A stretch of 19,493 bases of DNA, taken from positions 1 to 19,493 of the forward strand of contig CAZUPK010000099.1 in NCBI GenBank assembly GCA_964622255.1. The letters are read 5' to 3'. The notes below the pieces were generated by a model that saw nothing but the letters and a program-made list of their open reading frames with translations, searched no databases and had not been told where the DNA came from. The DNA is from SZUA-1377 sp964622255 (lineage in GTDB: Bacteria; Campylobacterota; Campylobacteria; Campylobacterales; QNZT01). The position numbers and the translations under genes are program-made. Below, piece by piece: positions 7,754 to 15,764 of the stretch (its first letter is position 1; each line of letters begins with the position of its first letter).

Positions 7754-8515
7754 ATGCAAACCAAACTTTTTGTAAGTGCAGGAGAAAATAAAAAAAGTGC
7801 TGTAAAGTCTAAGGGGATTGTAGTTTCAAAAGATTTGCTTGATAATGTAAAAAATAGTGCCATAGATATAGGTTTTGAGATGTTAGCTCAAACTCTTCAA
7901 GAGGTTAGCCAAACTACCATCAAAGAGACTCTTCTTCATAGAAACTATGATATAAATGATAAAAAGGGAGATTTTCCAAATATCTTTTATATTGTTAGAG
8001 GGAATTTTGAATTGGATGAAAATGGAGAGTTTGGAGATGGGAAAAATAGTCTAAAAAGCACCCCTAAGTTAAATAGATTTAGTATAAAAGGTTCTCCCAA
8101 ACTTCTTATTGTGATAGAAACAAAATACAGTAAGAGTGGAGAGTTTATATATTTTCAACCGATATATTTAAAATATGATGGAACAAATATTTTTGGCAAA
8201 AGTGTTGAAAAGATAGATATAGAGATAGGTTTTGCTTTGCCTGAACAATCTTTGGAACAGTCAAACTTCTCATCAAAGATAAGTTTTAACAATATATCTT
8301 CAAATATAAAGCTTAACTTTTCCAATAAACAAGATTTTGACGAGGTTAGTCAATCTCTATGGATAAGAAAACCCAACTTTTCAACTCCATATACCTTTGT
8401 TGTTAAGATAAAAGAGTATGAAAAGATAGGAAAAATAAAGAGATTTTTTATCAAACTTTTTAACAAAAATAGTGAAAATGTTAAGAATGAGTTAAAAACT
8501 CTTCAACATTCTTGA
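7754..8515 (+). CDS. Uncharacterised 253-residue protein, last gene of the caspase operon
   Basis: I do not recognise this family. TAGGAG just before the ATG at 7754, and a gap of only 9 bases after the protease-hydrolase gene, make it part of the same unit. The N-terminal third (to about 65) is helical and polar. The middle (about 75-200) alternates short hydrophobic strands with glycine/asparagine turns (IFYIVRGNFELDE, KLLIVIETKYS, FIYFQPIYLKYDG), which suggests a beta-sandwich. The end has a basic amphipathic stretch (KIGKIKRFFIKLFNK) that could touch a membrane or nucleic acid. There is no cysteine, no signal peptide, no membrane segment and no catalytic motif. A structural, sensing or inhibitory partner for the enzymes upstream is possible but unproven. 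Confidence 0.75.
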   Translation: MQTKLFVSAGENKKSAVKSKGIVVSKDLLDNVKNSAIDIGFEMLAQTLQEVSQTTIKETLLHRNYDINDKKGDFPNIFYIVRGNFELDENGEFGDGKNSLKSTPKLNRFSIKGSPKLLIVIETKYSKSGEFIYFQPIYLKYDGTNIFGKSVEKIDIEIGFALPEQSLEQSNFSSKISFNNISSNIKLNFSNKQDFDEVSQSLWIRKPNFSTPYTFVVKIKEYEKIGKIKRFFIKLFNKNSENVKNELKTLQHS

Positions 8516-8602
8516 TAAATACATTTATGTTGCAAAAACAATATTGTAATAACAATCTAAACAACTTTTTTTATTGTGTCCCTAAATATATGACTCTATG
8601 GG

Positions 8603-9703
8603 TTAAGTTGGTGATAAAGATGAGAGATAAAAACTAAGAGAGTCTAAAGCATTTTTCTCGATTTCTAGTCTAAGTATGACTCTAAGTATAGCACTTTTAA
8701 CCGTAGGTTCTCTTATTGCTCCTACTATAATAGAGTGGTTCTTTTTTAACTGTTCTTGTATCTTTAAAACTTTTTTATTATCTCCTATATCTATCTTTAG
8801 TATAAGTGAGTTTAACTCTTTGTTAAAGAGTTTGTTTGCATAAGATATAAACTCATCTCTTCTAGTTTTAAAGTAGTCTTTATTTTGCTCTATATAAAGA
8901 TAACTTTCATATGCCAAAGCTATATCAAAAACACTTGGAGCTGTTGAGTAGGTAACAGGTTTTGCACGATTTAAAAGATACTTTATGATATGACTTGATG
9001 CAGATATATATGCTCCGTAACTTCCTATGGCTTTTCCTAAAGTCGCCATCTTTATATGGTTTTTTTTGGGAATTATTTTATAGTGATCATATACTCCTAA
9101 AAGATTATCACCTAAAACTCCCGAACTATGAGCTTCATCCACTATCATAATGGCTTGATACTTATCGCATATATCAAAGATATCAGGGTTTAAAATATCT
9201 CCCTCCATAGAGTAAACAGCCTCAACAGCTACTATAACTCTTTTATAAGTTGAGTTTTTAAGTATTCGTTCTAAGTCACTACTGTCATTGTGTCTAAAAA
9301 AAGCCATCTTTTTTATAAGTTTTGATGCAAGGATTCCACTTGTGTGAAACTCTTCATCTAAGATTAAAAGATCACCCTTTCTAGTTAATGCCTCTATCAA
9401 AGAGAGATTTGCCAAAAAACCACTTCCTACAACTAAACTCTCTTCAAAACCTGTTTTTTTTGAGATATACTCTTCAAACTCTTTATGTAAGGGATGATAG
9501 CCATTTACCAACATAGATGCTTTTGGAGAGTGAGCATCATAGTTTAGGACTCTTTTATATGCTTTTGTTAAAAGTTCTTTGTTGTAGGATAGTCCTAAAT
9601 AGTCATTTGATGCCATATCTATTAGATTTTCTTCTTGCACCACCCTACTCCTTAGTCGCCCTACCCTTTTTAAAGTATTTAATTCTTTACTATAAAAATC
9701 CAA
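8603..9703 (-). CDS. bioF: 8-amino-7-oxononanoate synthase-like PLP enzyme (alpha-oxoamine synthase)
   Basis: A pyridoxal-phosphate enzyme of fold type I, most like BioF, which joins pimeloyl-ACP (or -CoA) to L-alanine to give 8-amino-7-oxononanoate in biotin synthesis. Visible marks over 366 residues are ASNDYLGLS (31-39), GSGFLAN (93-99), H120 in DEEFH, VEAVYSMEGD (160-169), the cofactor-contacting DEAHSSG (189-195) and the Schiff-base lysine K224 in TLGKAIGSYGAY. Length and motif order fit the family. Close relatives use other acyl donors (2-amino-3-ketobutyrate ligase, serine palmitoyltransferase); the presence of bioV in the window favours biotin. Its start overlaps the end of maf by 14 bases, so the two are probably co-translated. 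It is the last gene of the minus-strand block and faces the caspase operon tail to tail. Confidence 0.78.
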   Translation of the reverse strand: MDFYSKELNTLKRVGRLRSRVVQEENLIDMASNDYLGLSYNKELLTKAYKRVLNYDAHSPKASMLVNGYHPLHKEFEEYISKKTGFEESLVVGSGFLANLSLIEALTRKGDLLILDEEFHTSGILASKLIKKMAFFRHNDSSDLERILKNSTYKRVIVAVEAVYSMEGDILNPDIFDICDKYQAIMIVDEAHSSGVLGDNLLGVYDHYKIIPKKNHIKMATLGKAIGSYGAYISASSHIIKYLLNRAKPVTYSTAPSVFDIALAYESYLYIEQNKDYFKTRRDEFISYANKLFNKELNSLILKIDIGDNKKVLKIQEQLKKNHSIIVGAIREPTVKSAILRVILRLEIEKNALDSLSFYLSSLSPT

Positions 9704-10235
9704 CTATTTTCTCCACAGGAAGTCCCATAGCATTTGACTCAAGTCCCTTTACCTCTTTTATATATGATTTACAAAATCCCTCAACCATACAAGCTCCTGC
9801 CTTTCCTCTCCACTCGCCACTTTTTAGAAACTTTTTCATCTCATCTTCATCAAACTTGCTAAAGATATAATCAGTCGAGCTTATATCAAGAAAAAACAAA
9901 TCCTCTTTTTCTAAGATAGTGCAAGTTATGATAGAGGTTAGAGTGTTACTTTGAAATTTTAAGATTTTTCTAGCATCATCTTCATCTTTTGCTTTTCTAA
10001 GAATCTTCCCCTGACTTGTTACTACAGTATCGGCTACTAAGATGGGAGGAGTTAGGGAAAAAAGTTTTTTCGCCTCTTTATACTTTCCTAAAGTTGCTTT
10101 ATAAACAAACTCTTTTGGGGTAGTTGCCTTGATGCTATCTTCATCAAAATCAACCTTGTTTTGTATAAACTCTATATTTGCTTTTTTTAAAAGTTTTGCT
10201 CTTGTGATTGAGTTTGAACAAAGTCTAAGTCTCAT
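9690..10235 (-). CDS. maf: Maf-family nucleotide pyrophosphatase
   Basis: A house-cleaning enzyme that hydrolyses non-canonical or modified nucleoside triphosphates to monophosphates in the cytosol. The 181 residues show the Maf layout: the phosphate-binding start LCSNSITRAKLL with R12, the catalytic aspartate D69 in VADTVV, EWRGKAGAC (141-149) with K145, and NAMGLPVEKI near the end. In most Maf proteins the opening is SxSPRR; here it is SNSITR, a mild change often seen in this lineage. The choice among Maf subfamilies (dTTP/UTP or m7GTP) is not clear from motifs. AGAAGAAA lies upstream of the ATG at 10235. A candidate 27-residue frame ends one base before this start, and bioF overlaps the other end. 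Confidence 0.88.
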   Translation of the reverse strand: MRLRLCSNSITRAKLLKKANIEFIQNKVDFDEDSIKATTPKEFVYKATLGKYKEAKKLFSLTPPILVADTVVTSQGKILRKAKDEDDARKILKFQSNTLTSIITCTILEKEDLFFLDISSTDYIFSKFDEDEMKKFLKSGEWRGKAGACMVEGFCKSYIKEVKGLESNAMGLPVEKIVGFL

Positions 10236-10236
10236 C

Positions 10237-10320
10237 TTAATTTCTTCTTTCTACCAAAACAAAGTCCCAGCAAAAATTGCTTTCATTAAAGTTTTGTCTA
10301 TTGGCGAGAAAAATTTTCAT
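10237..10320 (-). CDS. Candidate 27-residue small protein between the membrane gene and maf
   Basis: A short frame starts one base after the stop of the four-helix membrane gene and ends one base before the maf start. It has AAGGGG about six bases upstream of its ATG. The product would be MKIFLANRQNFNESNFCWDF followed by VLVERRN. It has no membrane segment and no known motif. The exact packing, in a block where genes touch or overlap, argues for a real gene or a translational bridge to maf. Chance is the main alternative. Confidence 0.45.
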   Translation of the reverse strand: MKIFLANRQNFNESNFCWDFVLVERRN

Positions 10321-10321
10321 T

Positions 10322-10786
10322 CTATCCCCTTAACATTATCCCAAAATATATTGCCATAAGTCCTAGGATAAAGTTTAAAACAAAGACATAATTTGCTATA
10401 ACTTTCAAATTTTCCACAGCTAAGAGACTATCACCTTTAAAACACATCCTCTTAGCTATTTTGGTTTTGTTATAAGCATAAAAGTATGCCATAGTCATAA
10501 AAGCCCAAATATATCCTTTTGTATAGAGTATAGTTTTTAAGATAGGATTTGTTTTATATATCTTTGTTTGTAAAGCTAAAAAAATACCTGTAACCAAAAG
10601 TAGCAGTGATGCTACAAATGTAACCTTTAAATACCTAAACATAATCCTTATAGTAGTTCTAACTATCATCCTCTCATTTGGTATTTGAGAGAGAGACGGG
10701 AAAACACTCATAGAAAAGAAAAAACTAGCACCAACCCAAACTGTGGCTAAGGCTATATGAGTCATAATAATAAGAGCAAAATTCAT
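10322..10786 (-). CDS. Four-helix inner-membrane protein, CopD-like in pattern
   Basis: A 154-residue integral membrane protein with four hydrophobic segments at about 3-25, 50-72, 84-105 and 128-150. The first helix starts MTHIALATVWVGASFF, a histidine plus WVG pattern found in CopD-like and related small membrane proteins that may bind haem or copper. H11 is the only histidine, so metal or haem binding is weakly supported. The function is unknown. Its start overlaps the alaS stop by 4 bases (10783-10786), so it is translationally coupled to alaS. It may simply be carried along in the alaS-maf-bioF block, since nothing in it points to tRNA or biotin metabolism. Confidence 0.75.
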   Translation of the reverse strand: MNFALIIMTHIALATVWVGASFFFSMSVFPSLSQIPNERMIVRTTIRIMFRYLKVTFVASLLLLVTGIFLALQTKIYKTNPILKTILYTKGYIWAFMTMAYFYAYNKTKIAKRMCFKGDSLLAVENLKVIANYVFVLNFILGLMAIYFGIMLRG

Positions 10787-13329
10787 AGATTTTCTTCAAG
10801 ATAGTTTTTTGATTCCTTTATCGCCTCATCTATCTTAAAAATATCCTTTCCTCCAGCTTGAGCAAAATCATCACGACCTCCTCCACCACCACCTAAAAGT
10901 GGTGCTATAGTTTTTATCCAAATCCCAGCTTTAACAGAAGTTCCTTTACTTCCACAAGCTATCATAACTTTGTCCCCTTTTGGTTGAAAGAGCATAATAG
11001 CGACCTTTTCATACTTTGCTTTTGCCTCATCTATCAAAGTTTTTATATCGCCACTTTCTACTTTTTCAACACAAACTTTTACTCCATCTATTTCATCAAA
11101 GTTTAACTCTTTTTTTGTAGAACTTTGAAGTGTTTTTATCTCCCTTTTCAAAATTTTTATCTCATCTTTTATCTTTTTGATACCTTGTAAAAGATCTTTT
11201 GCTTTAAGTTCAGTTTTAGCACCCTCTAAAATCCCTCTATTTTTCTTAAAAAGCTCTCTTGCAGAATTTGAACAAACTGCCTCTATCCTTCTAACTCCAG
11301 CACTCACTCCACTCTCTTTAGTTATAACAAAAAGTCCTATCTTCCCTATATCATCTATATGGGTTCCACCACAAAGTTCTTTTGAAAACTCACCCATTGT
11401 CACAACTCTTACCTCTTGACCATATTTTTCGCCAAAAAGAGCCGTAGCAGCACTTTTTTTAGCTTCATCTATGCTCATTAAGTTCGTATCTACTTTGGAA
11501 CCTCTTTCTATCCAAGAATTTACCATATCTTCAACTTCAGTTATTTCATTGGCACTTAATGCTTTTGGATATGAAAAGTCAAATCTAAGCCTATCTTTTT
11601 CAACCAAACTTCCTGCTTGATTTACCATATTACCTAAAACTTTTTTTAGTGCAGAGTGAAGAAGATGAGTTGCTGAGTGGTGTTTTGATACTTCACCTCT
11701 ACTATTATCAACTATAGCCTTAACTATATCATATTTTTTGATAATATCGGTTACTTCTATCTTAGAAAGGTTTAACTCAAAAAACTTTTTAGTCTCTATA
11801 ACTTTTGCCTTGTTTTCCAGCTCTCCGATATCTCCGATTTGTCCACCGCCTGTTGCATAAAAAGGTGTTTTATCAAGTAAAACCCAACCTATATCTCCAC
11901 TACTTAGACTCTCCACCTCTTCAAAGTTTTCATTTAAAAGAGTTAAAATTTTAGATCTCGAAGTTAAAGTATCATATCCTATAAATTCATTTTTAACAAA
12001 CCTTTCTAAGATATGTCTAAAGTTCCCTTCGTGCGAACTATCTCCACTACCCTTCCAAGAAGCTTTTGCCTTTGCTTTTTGTTCATTCATAAGGGTATCA
12101 AAAGTCTTCCTATCTACTTTTATACCCTTTTCTTTTAGCATATCTTCAGTTAAGTCTAAAGGAAAACCATAAGTATCATAGAGTTTAAAAGCAACCTTCC
12201 CACTAAAAATATCTTTAGTCTTTTTTAACTCTTTGTTAAAAAGTTCAAGCCCACTCTCTAAAGTATTAAAAAATCTCTCCTCTTCTAAAAGTATAAGCTC
12301 TTTTACAAGCTCTTTCTTATCTTCTAAGTATGGATACTGTTTTTTCATAATAGTGTTTAGAGTATTTACAAGTTTATACATAAAAGGCTCTTTAACTCCT
12401 AAAAGATAACCATGTCTTACAGCTCTTCTTAATATTCTTCTTAAAACATAACCTCTTCCCTCTCTATCAAAATTTACTCCTTGAGCTAAAAGAAAAGTTA
12501 CACTTCTTATGTGATCGGCTATAACTCTGAAACTTGCCCCCTTTTCATAGACATACTCTTTTCCTGTTAATTCACTAACTTTGTTTATAAGTGGCATAAA
12601 AAGTGAGCTATCATAGTTACTAAATACTCCCTCTTTTATAGCAATAACTCTTTCTAACCCCATACCGGTATCTATAGATGGTTTTGGTAGAGGATGAAGT
12701 TTTCCACTCTCATCTTTTTCATACTGCATAAAAACTAAGTTCCATATCTCTAAGAAACGATCACCCTCGCCTCCCAACTTATCTTCAAAAGAGTTAAAGT
12801 GTTCTGCCCCTTGATCATAAAATATTTCACTGCAAGGTCCACAAGGTCCGGTATCTCCCATTTGCCAAAAATTATCTTTATCACCAAATCTTAAGATTCT
12901 ATCTGTCTTTGTAAACTTTTTCCAAATCTTTTCAGCCTCCTCATCACTCTTGTGAACTGTAACCCAAAGTTTTTTTTCAGGAAGCTCTAGAACCTTTGTG
13001 ATAAACTCCCAAGCATAAGCTATCGCTTCAGCTTTAAAATAATCACCAAAAGAAAAGTTTCCAAGCATTTCAAAGAAAGTATGATGACGGTTTGTATAAC
13101 CTACATTTTCTAAGTCATTGTGTTTCCCACCTGCTCTCATACAAGTTTGCGAACTTGTTGCACGAGGAGGTTTTGGAAGCGGAACCTCTCCTGTAAAAAT
13201 CCTCTTAAAAGGAACCATACCTGCATTTGTAAAAAGCAGTGTAGGATCGTCTGGAACAAGTGGTGCAGACGGCACAACTTTATGTCCATAACTTTCAAAA
13301 TATTTCAAAAACTTCTCTCTTATATCCAT
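10783..13329 (-). CDS. alaS: Alanine-tRNA ligase
   Basis: Charges tRNA-Ala with alanine and edits mischarged serine or glycine; cytosolic and essential. The 848 residues match the normal length. The catalytic class II core is at the start (FTNAGMVPFK near 33-42, then RHHTFFEMLGNFSFGDYF). GGGQIGDIG opens the editing region, whose zinc site is formed by H551 and H555 (HSATH) and C653 with the following histidine (CGGTH). A helical linker follows (about 700-745). The C-terminal C-Ala domain contains the glycine run GGGGGGRDDFAQAGG. A weak AAGGA lies about nine bases before the ATG at 13329. The 188-base gap upstream separates it from mogA, so alaS probably has its own promoter; TAAAAT and CATAAT -10-like boxes on the minus strand lie at 13361-13366 and 13351-13356. 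No key residue is missing. Confidence 0.97.
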   Translation of the reverse strand: MDIREKFLKYFESYGHKVVPSAPLVPDDPTLLFTNAGMVPFKRIFTGEVPLPKPPRATSSQTCMRAGGKHNDLENVGYTNRHHTFFEMLGNFSFGDYFKAEAIAYAWEFITKVLELPEKKLWVTVHKSDEEAEKIWKKFTKTDRILRFGDKDNFWQMGDTGPCGPCSEIFYDQGAEHFNSFEDKLGGEGDRFLEIWNLVFMQYEKDESGKLHPLPKPSIDTGMGLERVIAIKEGVFSNYDSSLFMPLINKVSELTGKEYVYEKGASFRVIADHIRSVTFLLAQGVNFDREGRGYVLRRILRRAVRHGYLLGVKEPFMYKLVNTLNTIMKKQYPYLEDKKELVKELILLEEERFFNTLESGLELFNKELKKTKDIFSGKVAFKLYDTYGFPLDLTEDMLKEKGIKVDRKTFDTLMNEQKAKAKASWKGSGDSSHEGNFRHILERFVKNEFIGYDTLTSRSKILTLLNENFEEVESLSSGDIGWVLLDKTPFYATGGGQIGDIGELENKAKVIETKKFFELNLSKIEVTDIIKKYDIVKAIVDNSRGEVSKHHSATHLLHSALKKVLGNMVNQAGSLVEKDRLRFDFSYPKALSANEITEVEDMVNSWIERGSKVDTNLMSIDEAKKSAATALFGEKYGQEVRVVTMGEFSKELCGGTHIDDIGKIGLFVITKESGVSAGVRRIEAVCSNSARELFKKNRGILEGAKTELKAKDLLQGIKKIKDEIKILKREIKTLQSSTKKELNFDEIDGVKVCVEKVESGDIKTLIDEAKAKYEKVAIMLFQPKGDKVMIACGSKGTSVKAGIWIKTIAPLLGGGGGGRDDFAQAGGKDIFKIDEAIKESKNYLEENL

Positions 13330-13517
13330 CTTTAGATATCCTTAACTATTATTATGGAATATTTTATCTTATTATGGTTAAAGGAATATTACTGATGAAA
13401 AATGAGAAAAATTTTAAAAAATTCATCGAAATTATTTATAATATCACCACAAAAAAATACTAAACCACTTTATGCCAAAATGTAAAATAAAAAATATAAT
13501 CTAAACTTAGCGGTATA
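13330..13517. other. 188-base gap between mogA and alaS, no convincing gene
   Basis: The gap is strongly AT-rich. It likely holds the end of the mogA transcript and the alaS promoter on the minus strand. A 22-codon plus-strand frame from 13395 (MKNEKNFKKFIEIIYNITTK) has an AAAGGA upstream but only low-complexity Lys/Ile/Asn content. No clear terminator hairpin was found. Confidence 0.4.
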
Positions 13518-14045
13518 TCATCTTTTGGGTCTAAATATCTTGATAACATCCTCATTTGCTTCCATATAAGCTCCTCCTATTAAGTCTATACAGTATGGAA
13601 CTGCCGGAAATACAGCATCTAAACACTCTTTTATAGATTTTGGTTTTCCGGGGAGATTTATGATAAGAGAGTTATCTTTTATACCTGCACTTTGACGAGA
13701 TAGTATAGCTGTTGGAACATATTGTAAGCTTACTGCTCTCATTTGCTCTCCAAAACCAGGAAGCATCTTATCACAAACATTTTGAGTAGCCTCTGGAGTT
13801 ACATCTCTAGGAGCTGGTCCTGTTCCTCCTGTTGTTACTATCAAATCGCATTTTAAACTAACTAGTTCAAGCAAAGTTTTTTCTATAATTTCCCTCTTAT
13901 CGGGTATGCATCTATATTCAAAGGAAAGAGGATTTTTAAGATATTCTTCCATAGTTTTTTTTATAGCCATACCGGATATATCCTCATATATACCAGCACT
14001 TGCCCTATCTGAAGCTGTTATGATACCTATCTTTATAGTTTGCAT
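13518..14045 (-). CDS. mogA: Molybdopterin adenylyltransferase (MogA/MoaB family)
   Basis: Transfers AMP to molybdopterin before molybdenum insertion in molybdenum-cofactor synthesis; cytosolic, usually a trimer. The 175 residues include IGIITASDRASAG (6-18), the MPT-binding TTGGTGPAPRDVTPEAT (71-87) with the conserved acidic residues D81 and E85, and LPGKPKSI (131-138). The opening and the APRD form favour MogA over MoaB. Its start overlaps the end of bioV by 13 bases. After its stop there are 188 bases without a convincing gene before alaS. No other molybdenum gene is in the window, so the operon link is positional rather than functional. Confidence 0.92.
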   Translation of the reverse strand: MQTIKIGIITASDRASAGIYEDISGMAIKKTMEEYLKNPLSFEYRCIPDKREIIEKTLLELVSLKCDLIVTTGGTGPAPRDVTPEATQNVCDKMLPGFGEQMRAVSLQYVPTAILSRQSAGIKDNSLIINLPGKPKSIKECLDAVFPAVPYCIDLIGGAYMEANEDVIKIFRPKR

Positions 14046-14548
14046 AATATGTGTCCTTTATTTTTGTAGTAGTGTATTGTAGCATAAGGTTTAAAAAAGT
14101 TATAAATCTCTTTTGTATCAAGTATTTTATCTTTTTCTCCTAAATAAACTTCTATATCTATCCCCTTATCCACGATACTTTGAAGTCTTTTTTCATCCCA
14201 AACATAGTTTAAAAGTTTACTTAACTCTTGATAACTTCCCTCAAAAAGATATTTTTTTAGTTCAATAGTTGACGGATAGGCTATATTTTTTAAAAAATTT
14301 TCTATATATTTTTTACCATCTTTTTTAAAGTTTAAAAGTTGAAGTCTTTTGAATTTTTCATCTTTATTTTGGAAAAAAGCAGGAGAAAGTAGGATTAGAG
14401 TGTCTATACGACTGTTAGTTTTATATGTATATTCAAAAGCTTTTATAGCTCCATAACTAAAACCTGCAACACTGTATAAAGAGTTATCAAGATACTCTTT
14501 AAAAAGCTTCTCTTCATTTTTCAAACTAAATCCGTTAAAATACAGCAA
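14033..14548 (-). CDS. bioV: Pimeloyl-ACP methyl ester esterase, BioV type
   Basis: A small alpha/beta hydrolase that removes the methyl group from pimeloyl-ACP methyl ester, ending fatty-acid-style elongation and giving pimeloyl-ACP for BioF. The 171-residue length and layout match the BioV proteins of Helicobacter and Campylobacter: a short start (MLYFNGFSLKNEEKLFKEYL), nucleophile S31 in AGFSYGAIKA, LLSPAFF, EKFKRLQLLNFKKD, D140 in YLGEKDKI and H166 in NKGHIL. The compact size, with the nucleophile only 31 residues from the start, sets BioV apart from BioH and BioJ. It overlaps mtaB by 14 bases and mogA by 13, so translation must be coupled at both ends. The family match rests on recalled similarity to Helicobacter BioV. 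Confidence 0.85.
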   Translation of the reverse strand: MLYFNGFSLKNEEKLFKEYLDNSLYSVAGFSYGAIKAFEYTYKTNSRIDTLILLSPAFFQNKDEKFKRLQLLNFKKDGKKYIENFLKNIAYPSTIELKKYLFEGSYQELSKLLNYVWDEKRLQSIVDKGIDIEVYLGEKDKILDTKEIYNFFKPYATIHYYKNKGHILCKL

Positions 14549-15764
14549 AGTTCCCCTCTTTTTTTACTTGAACACTATCAAGATAAACCCAACTTTTAGA
14601 AAGAGCCTCTTTAGAGTCTATCTTTACAAGGTTGAAGTATTGGTCATAGCCTTGATTGTTTTCTTCGACTAAAACTAAAAGGTTTTTTGAGTGTTTTTTT
14701 CTAAAGTTATAGTTGTTATTTTTTACTATCTTTTTTAACTCCTTAAGTCGTTTTTTCGCTATATCTCCTCTTACTTCATCTTTTAAAGTGGCTGAATGAG
14801 TGCCATCTCTTTTACTGAAAGTGAAGATATGAAGATGTGTTAAGGGAAACTTCTTAAAGTTTTCTACTGCCTCTTGCCAAATCTTTTGAGTCTCTCCCGG
14901 ATGTCCAACTATAAAGTCAGTTCCTAGGGCAAAACCCTTATCTGCTATATACTCAAAAAGCTCAAGATCCTTTTTTAAAGAGTTCCTTCTTTTCATAAGT
15001 TTTAGCATACTCTTATGAGTGTGTTGAAGTGCTATGTGAAGATGTTTTTCTAAAAAGCTCTCTCCTAAAAGCTCTTTAAATTCATCATCTATCTGTATAG
15101 GTTCAATAGACCCTAAACGAACTCTTTTTACTCCATCTATTTTGGAAATTCTCTTTAAAAGTTTTGCTAAAGAACTACCCTTATCTCTTCCATAACTTCC
15201 CATATTTGTTCCAGTTAGCACAAACTCTCCAAAGCCATTTTTTGCCAAAGTTTTTATTTGCTCCAAAATAAGCTTTTCATCTTGACTTCTTGCTTTTCCT
15301 CTAACTGATGGTATGATACAGTAACTACACTCAAAGTTACATCCCTCTTGTATCTTTATAAAGGCTTTTGTTTTGTTTTTAAACTCGCTAACTATAGTTT
15401 TATCAACACTTTTTAAATCCCCAAGTTCATAAAAGTTGCTGTCTCTTTTTAAGAGTTCATTGATATTTTCCTTTTGACTATGTCCAAAAACTCCAAAGAT
15501 TTTTTTTTGCTCAAGTAATTCTTCCCCTTTACTAAAAGCTCCACATCCGGCTAAAATAACTCTTTTGCCATCTTTATTTTGTTTTGATATGTAACTTCTT
15601 ATATTTGCATCAGCTGAATTTGTTACTGTGCAAGAGTTTACTACTACTATATCTGCATCTTTTTCACTATCTACTATGATAAAGTCTTTTAACCTAGTTA
15701 TCATAATAGCACTATCATATAGATTTGTTCTACAACCAAAAGTTTTAAGATAGACTCTTTTCAC
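14535..15764 (-). CDS. mtaB: tRNA t6A37 methylthiotransferase MtaB (radical SAM)
   Basis: Adds a methylthio group to N6-threonylcarbamoyl-adenosine at position 37 of ANN-decoding tRNAs. The N-terminal UPF0004 domain has the three cysteines of the auxiliary iron-sulphur cluster (C11 in FGCRTN, C45 in NSCTVTN, C74 in AGCGAF). The radical SAM domain has CNFECSYC (C142, C146, C149), followed by LTGTNMGSYG and GSIEPIQI. The C-terminal part (about 350-409) would be the TRAM-like RNA-binding region, somewhat diverged. Length (409) and the CRTN signature favour MtaB over MiaB or RimO. It overlaps mscS by 20 bases and bioV by 14. Confidence 0.93.
   Translation of the reverse strand: MKRVYLKTFGCRTNLYDSAIMITRLKDFIIVDSEKDADIVVVNSCTVTNSADANIRSYISKQNKDGKRVILAGCGAFSKGEELLEQKKIFGVFGHSQKENINELLKRDSNFYELGDLKSVDKTIVSEFKNKTKAFIKIQEGCNFECSYCIIPSVRGKARSQDEKLILEQIKTLAKNGFGEFVLTGTNMGSYGRDKGSSLAKLLKRISKIDGVKRVRLGSIEPIQIDDEFKELLGESFLEKHLHIALQHTHKSMLKLMKRRNSLKKDLELFEYIADKGFALGTDFIVGHPGETQKIWQEAVENFKKFPLTHLHIFTFSKRDGTHSATLKDEVRGDIAKKRLKELKKIVKNNNYNFRKKHSKNLLVLVEENNQGYDQYFNLVKIDSKEALSKSWVYLDSVQVKKEGNFAVF

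Noticed and set aside
8477..8510. Two-part stem (AATGTT/AACATT and GAGTT/AACTC) at the end of the 253-residue gene as a terminator
   Set aside because: It lies inside the coding region, has an unequal internal loop, and no T-run follows.
8543..8556. AT-only hairpin (ATTGT-AATA-ACAAT) as a terminator for bioF on the minus strand
   Set aside because: The stem is five weak pairs and the following T-run is short and interrupted, so it is not convincing.
9517..9870. Plus-strand frame of 117 codons across bioF and maf
   Set aside because: It is the shadow of two clear minus-strand genes and has no recognisable protein features.
13395..13463. Plus-strand 22-codon frame between alaS and mogA
   Set aside because: Low-complexity Lys/Asn/Ile content expected by chance in AT-rich DNA, and it is antisense to both neighbours.
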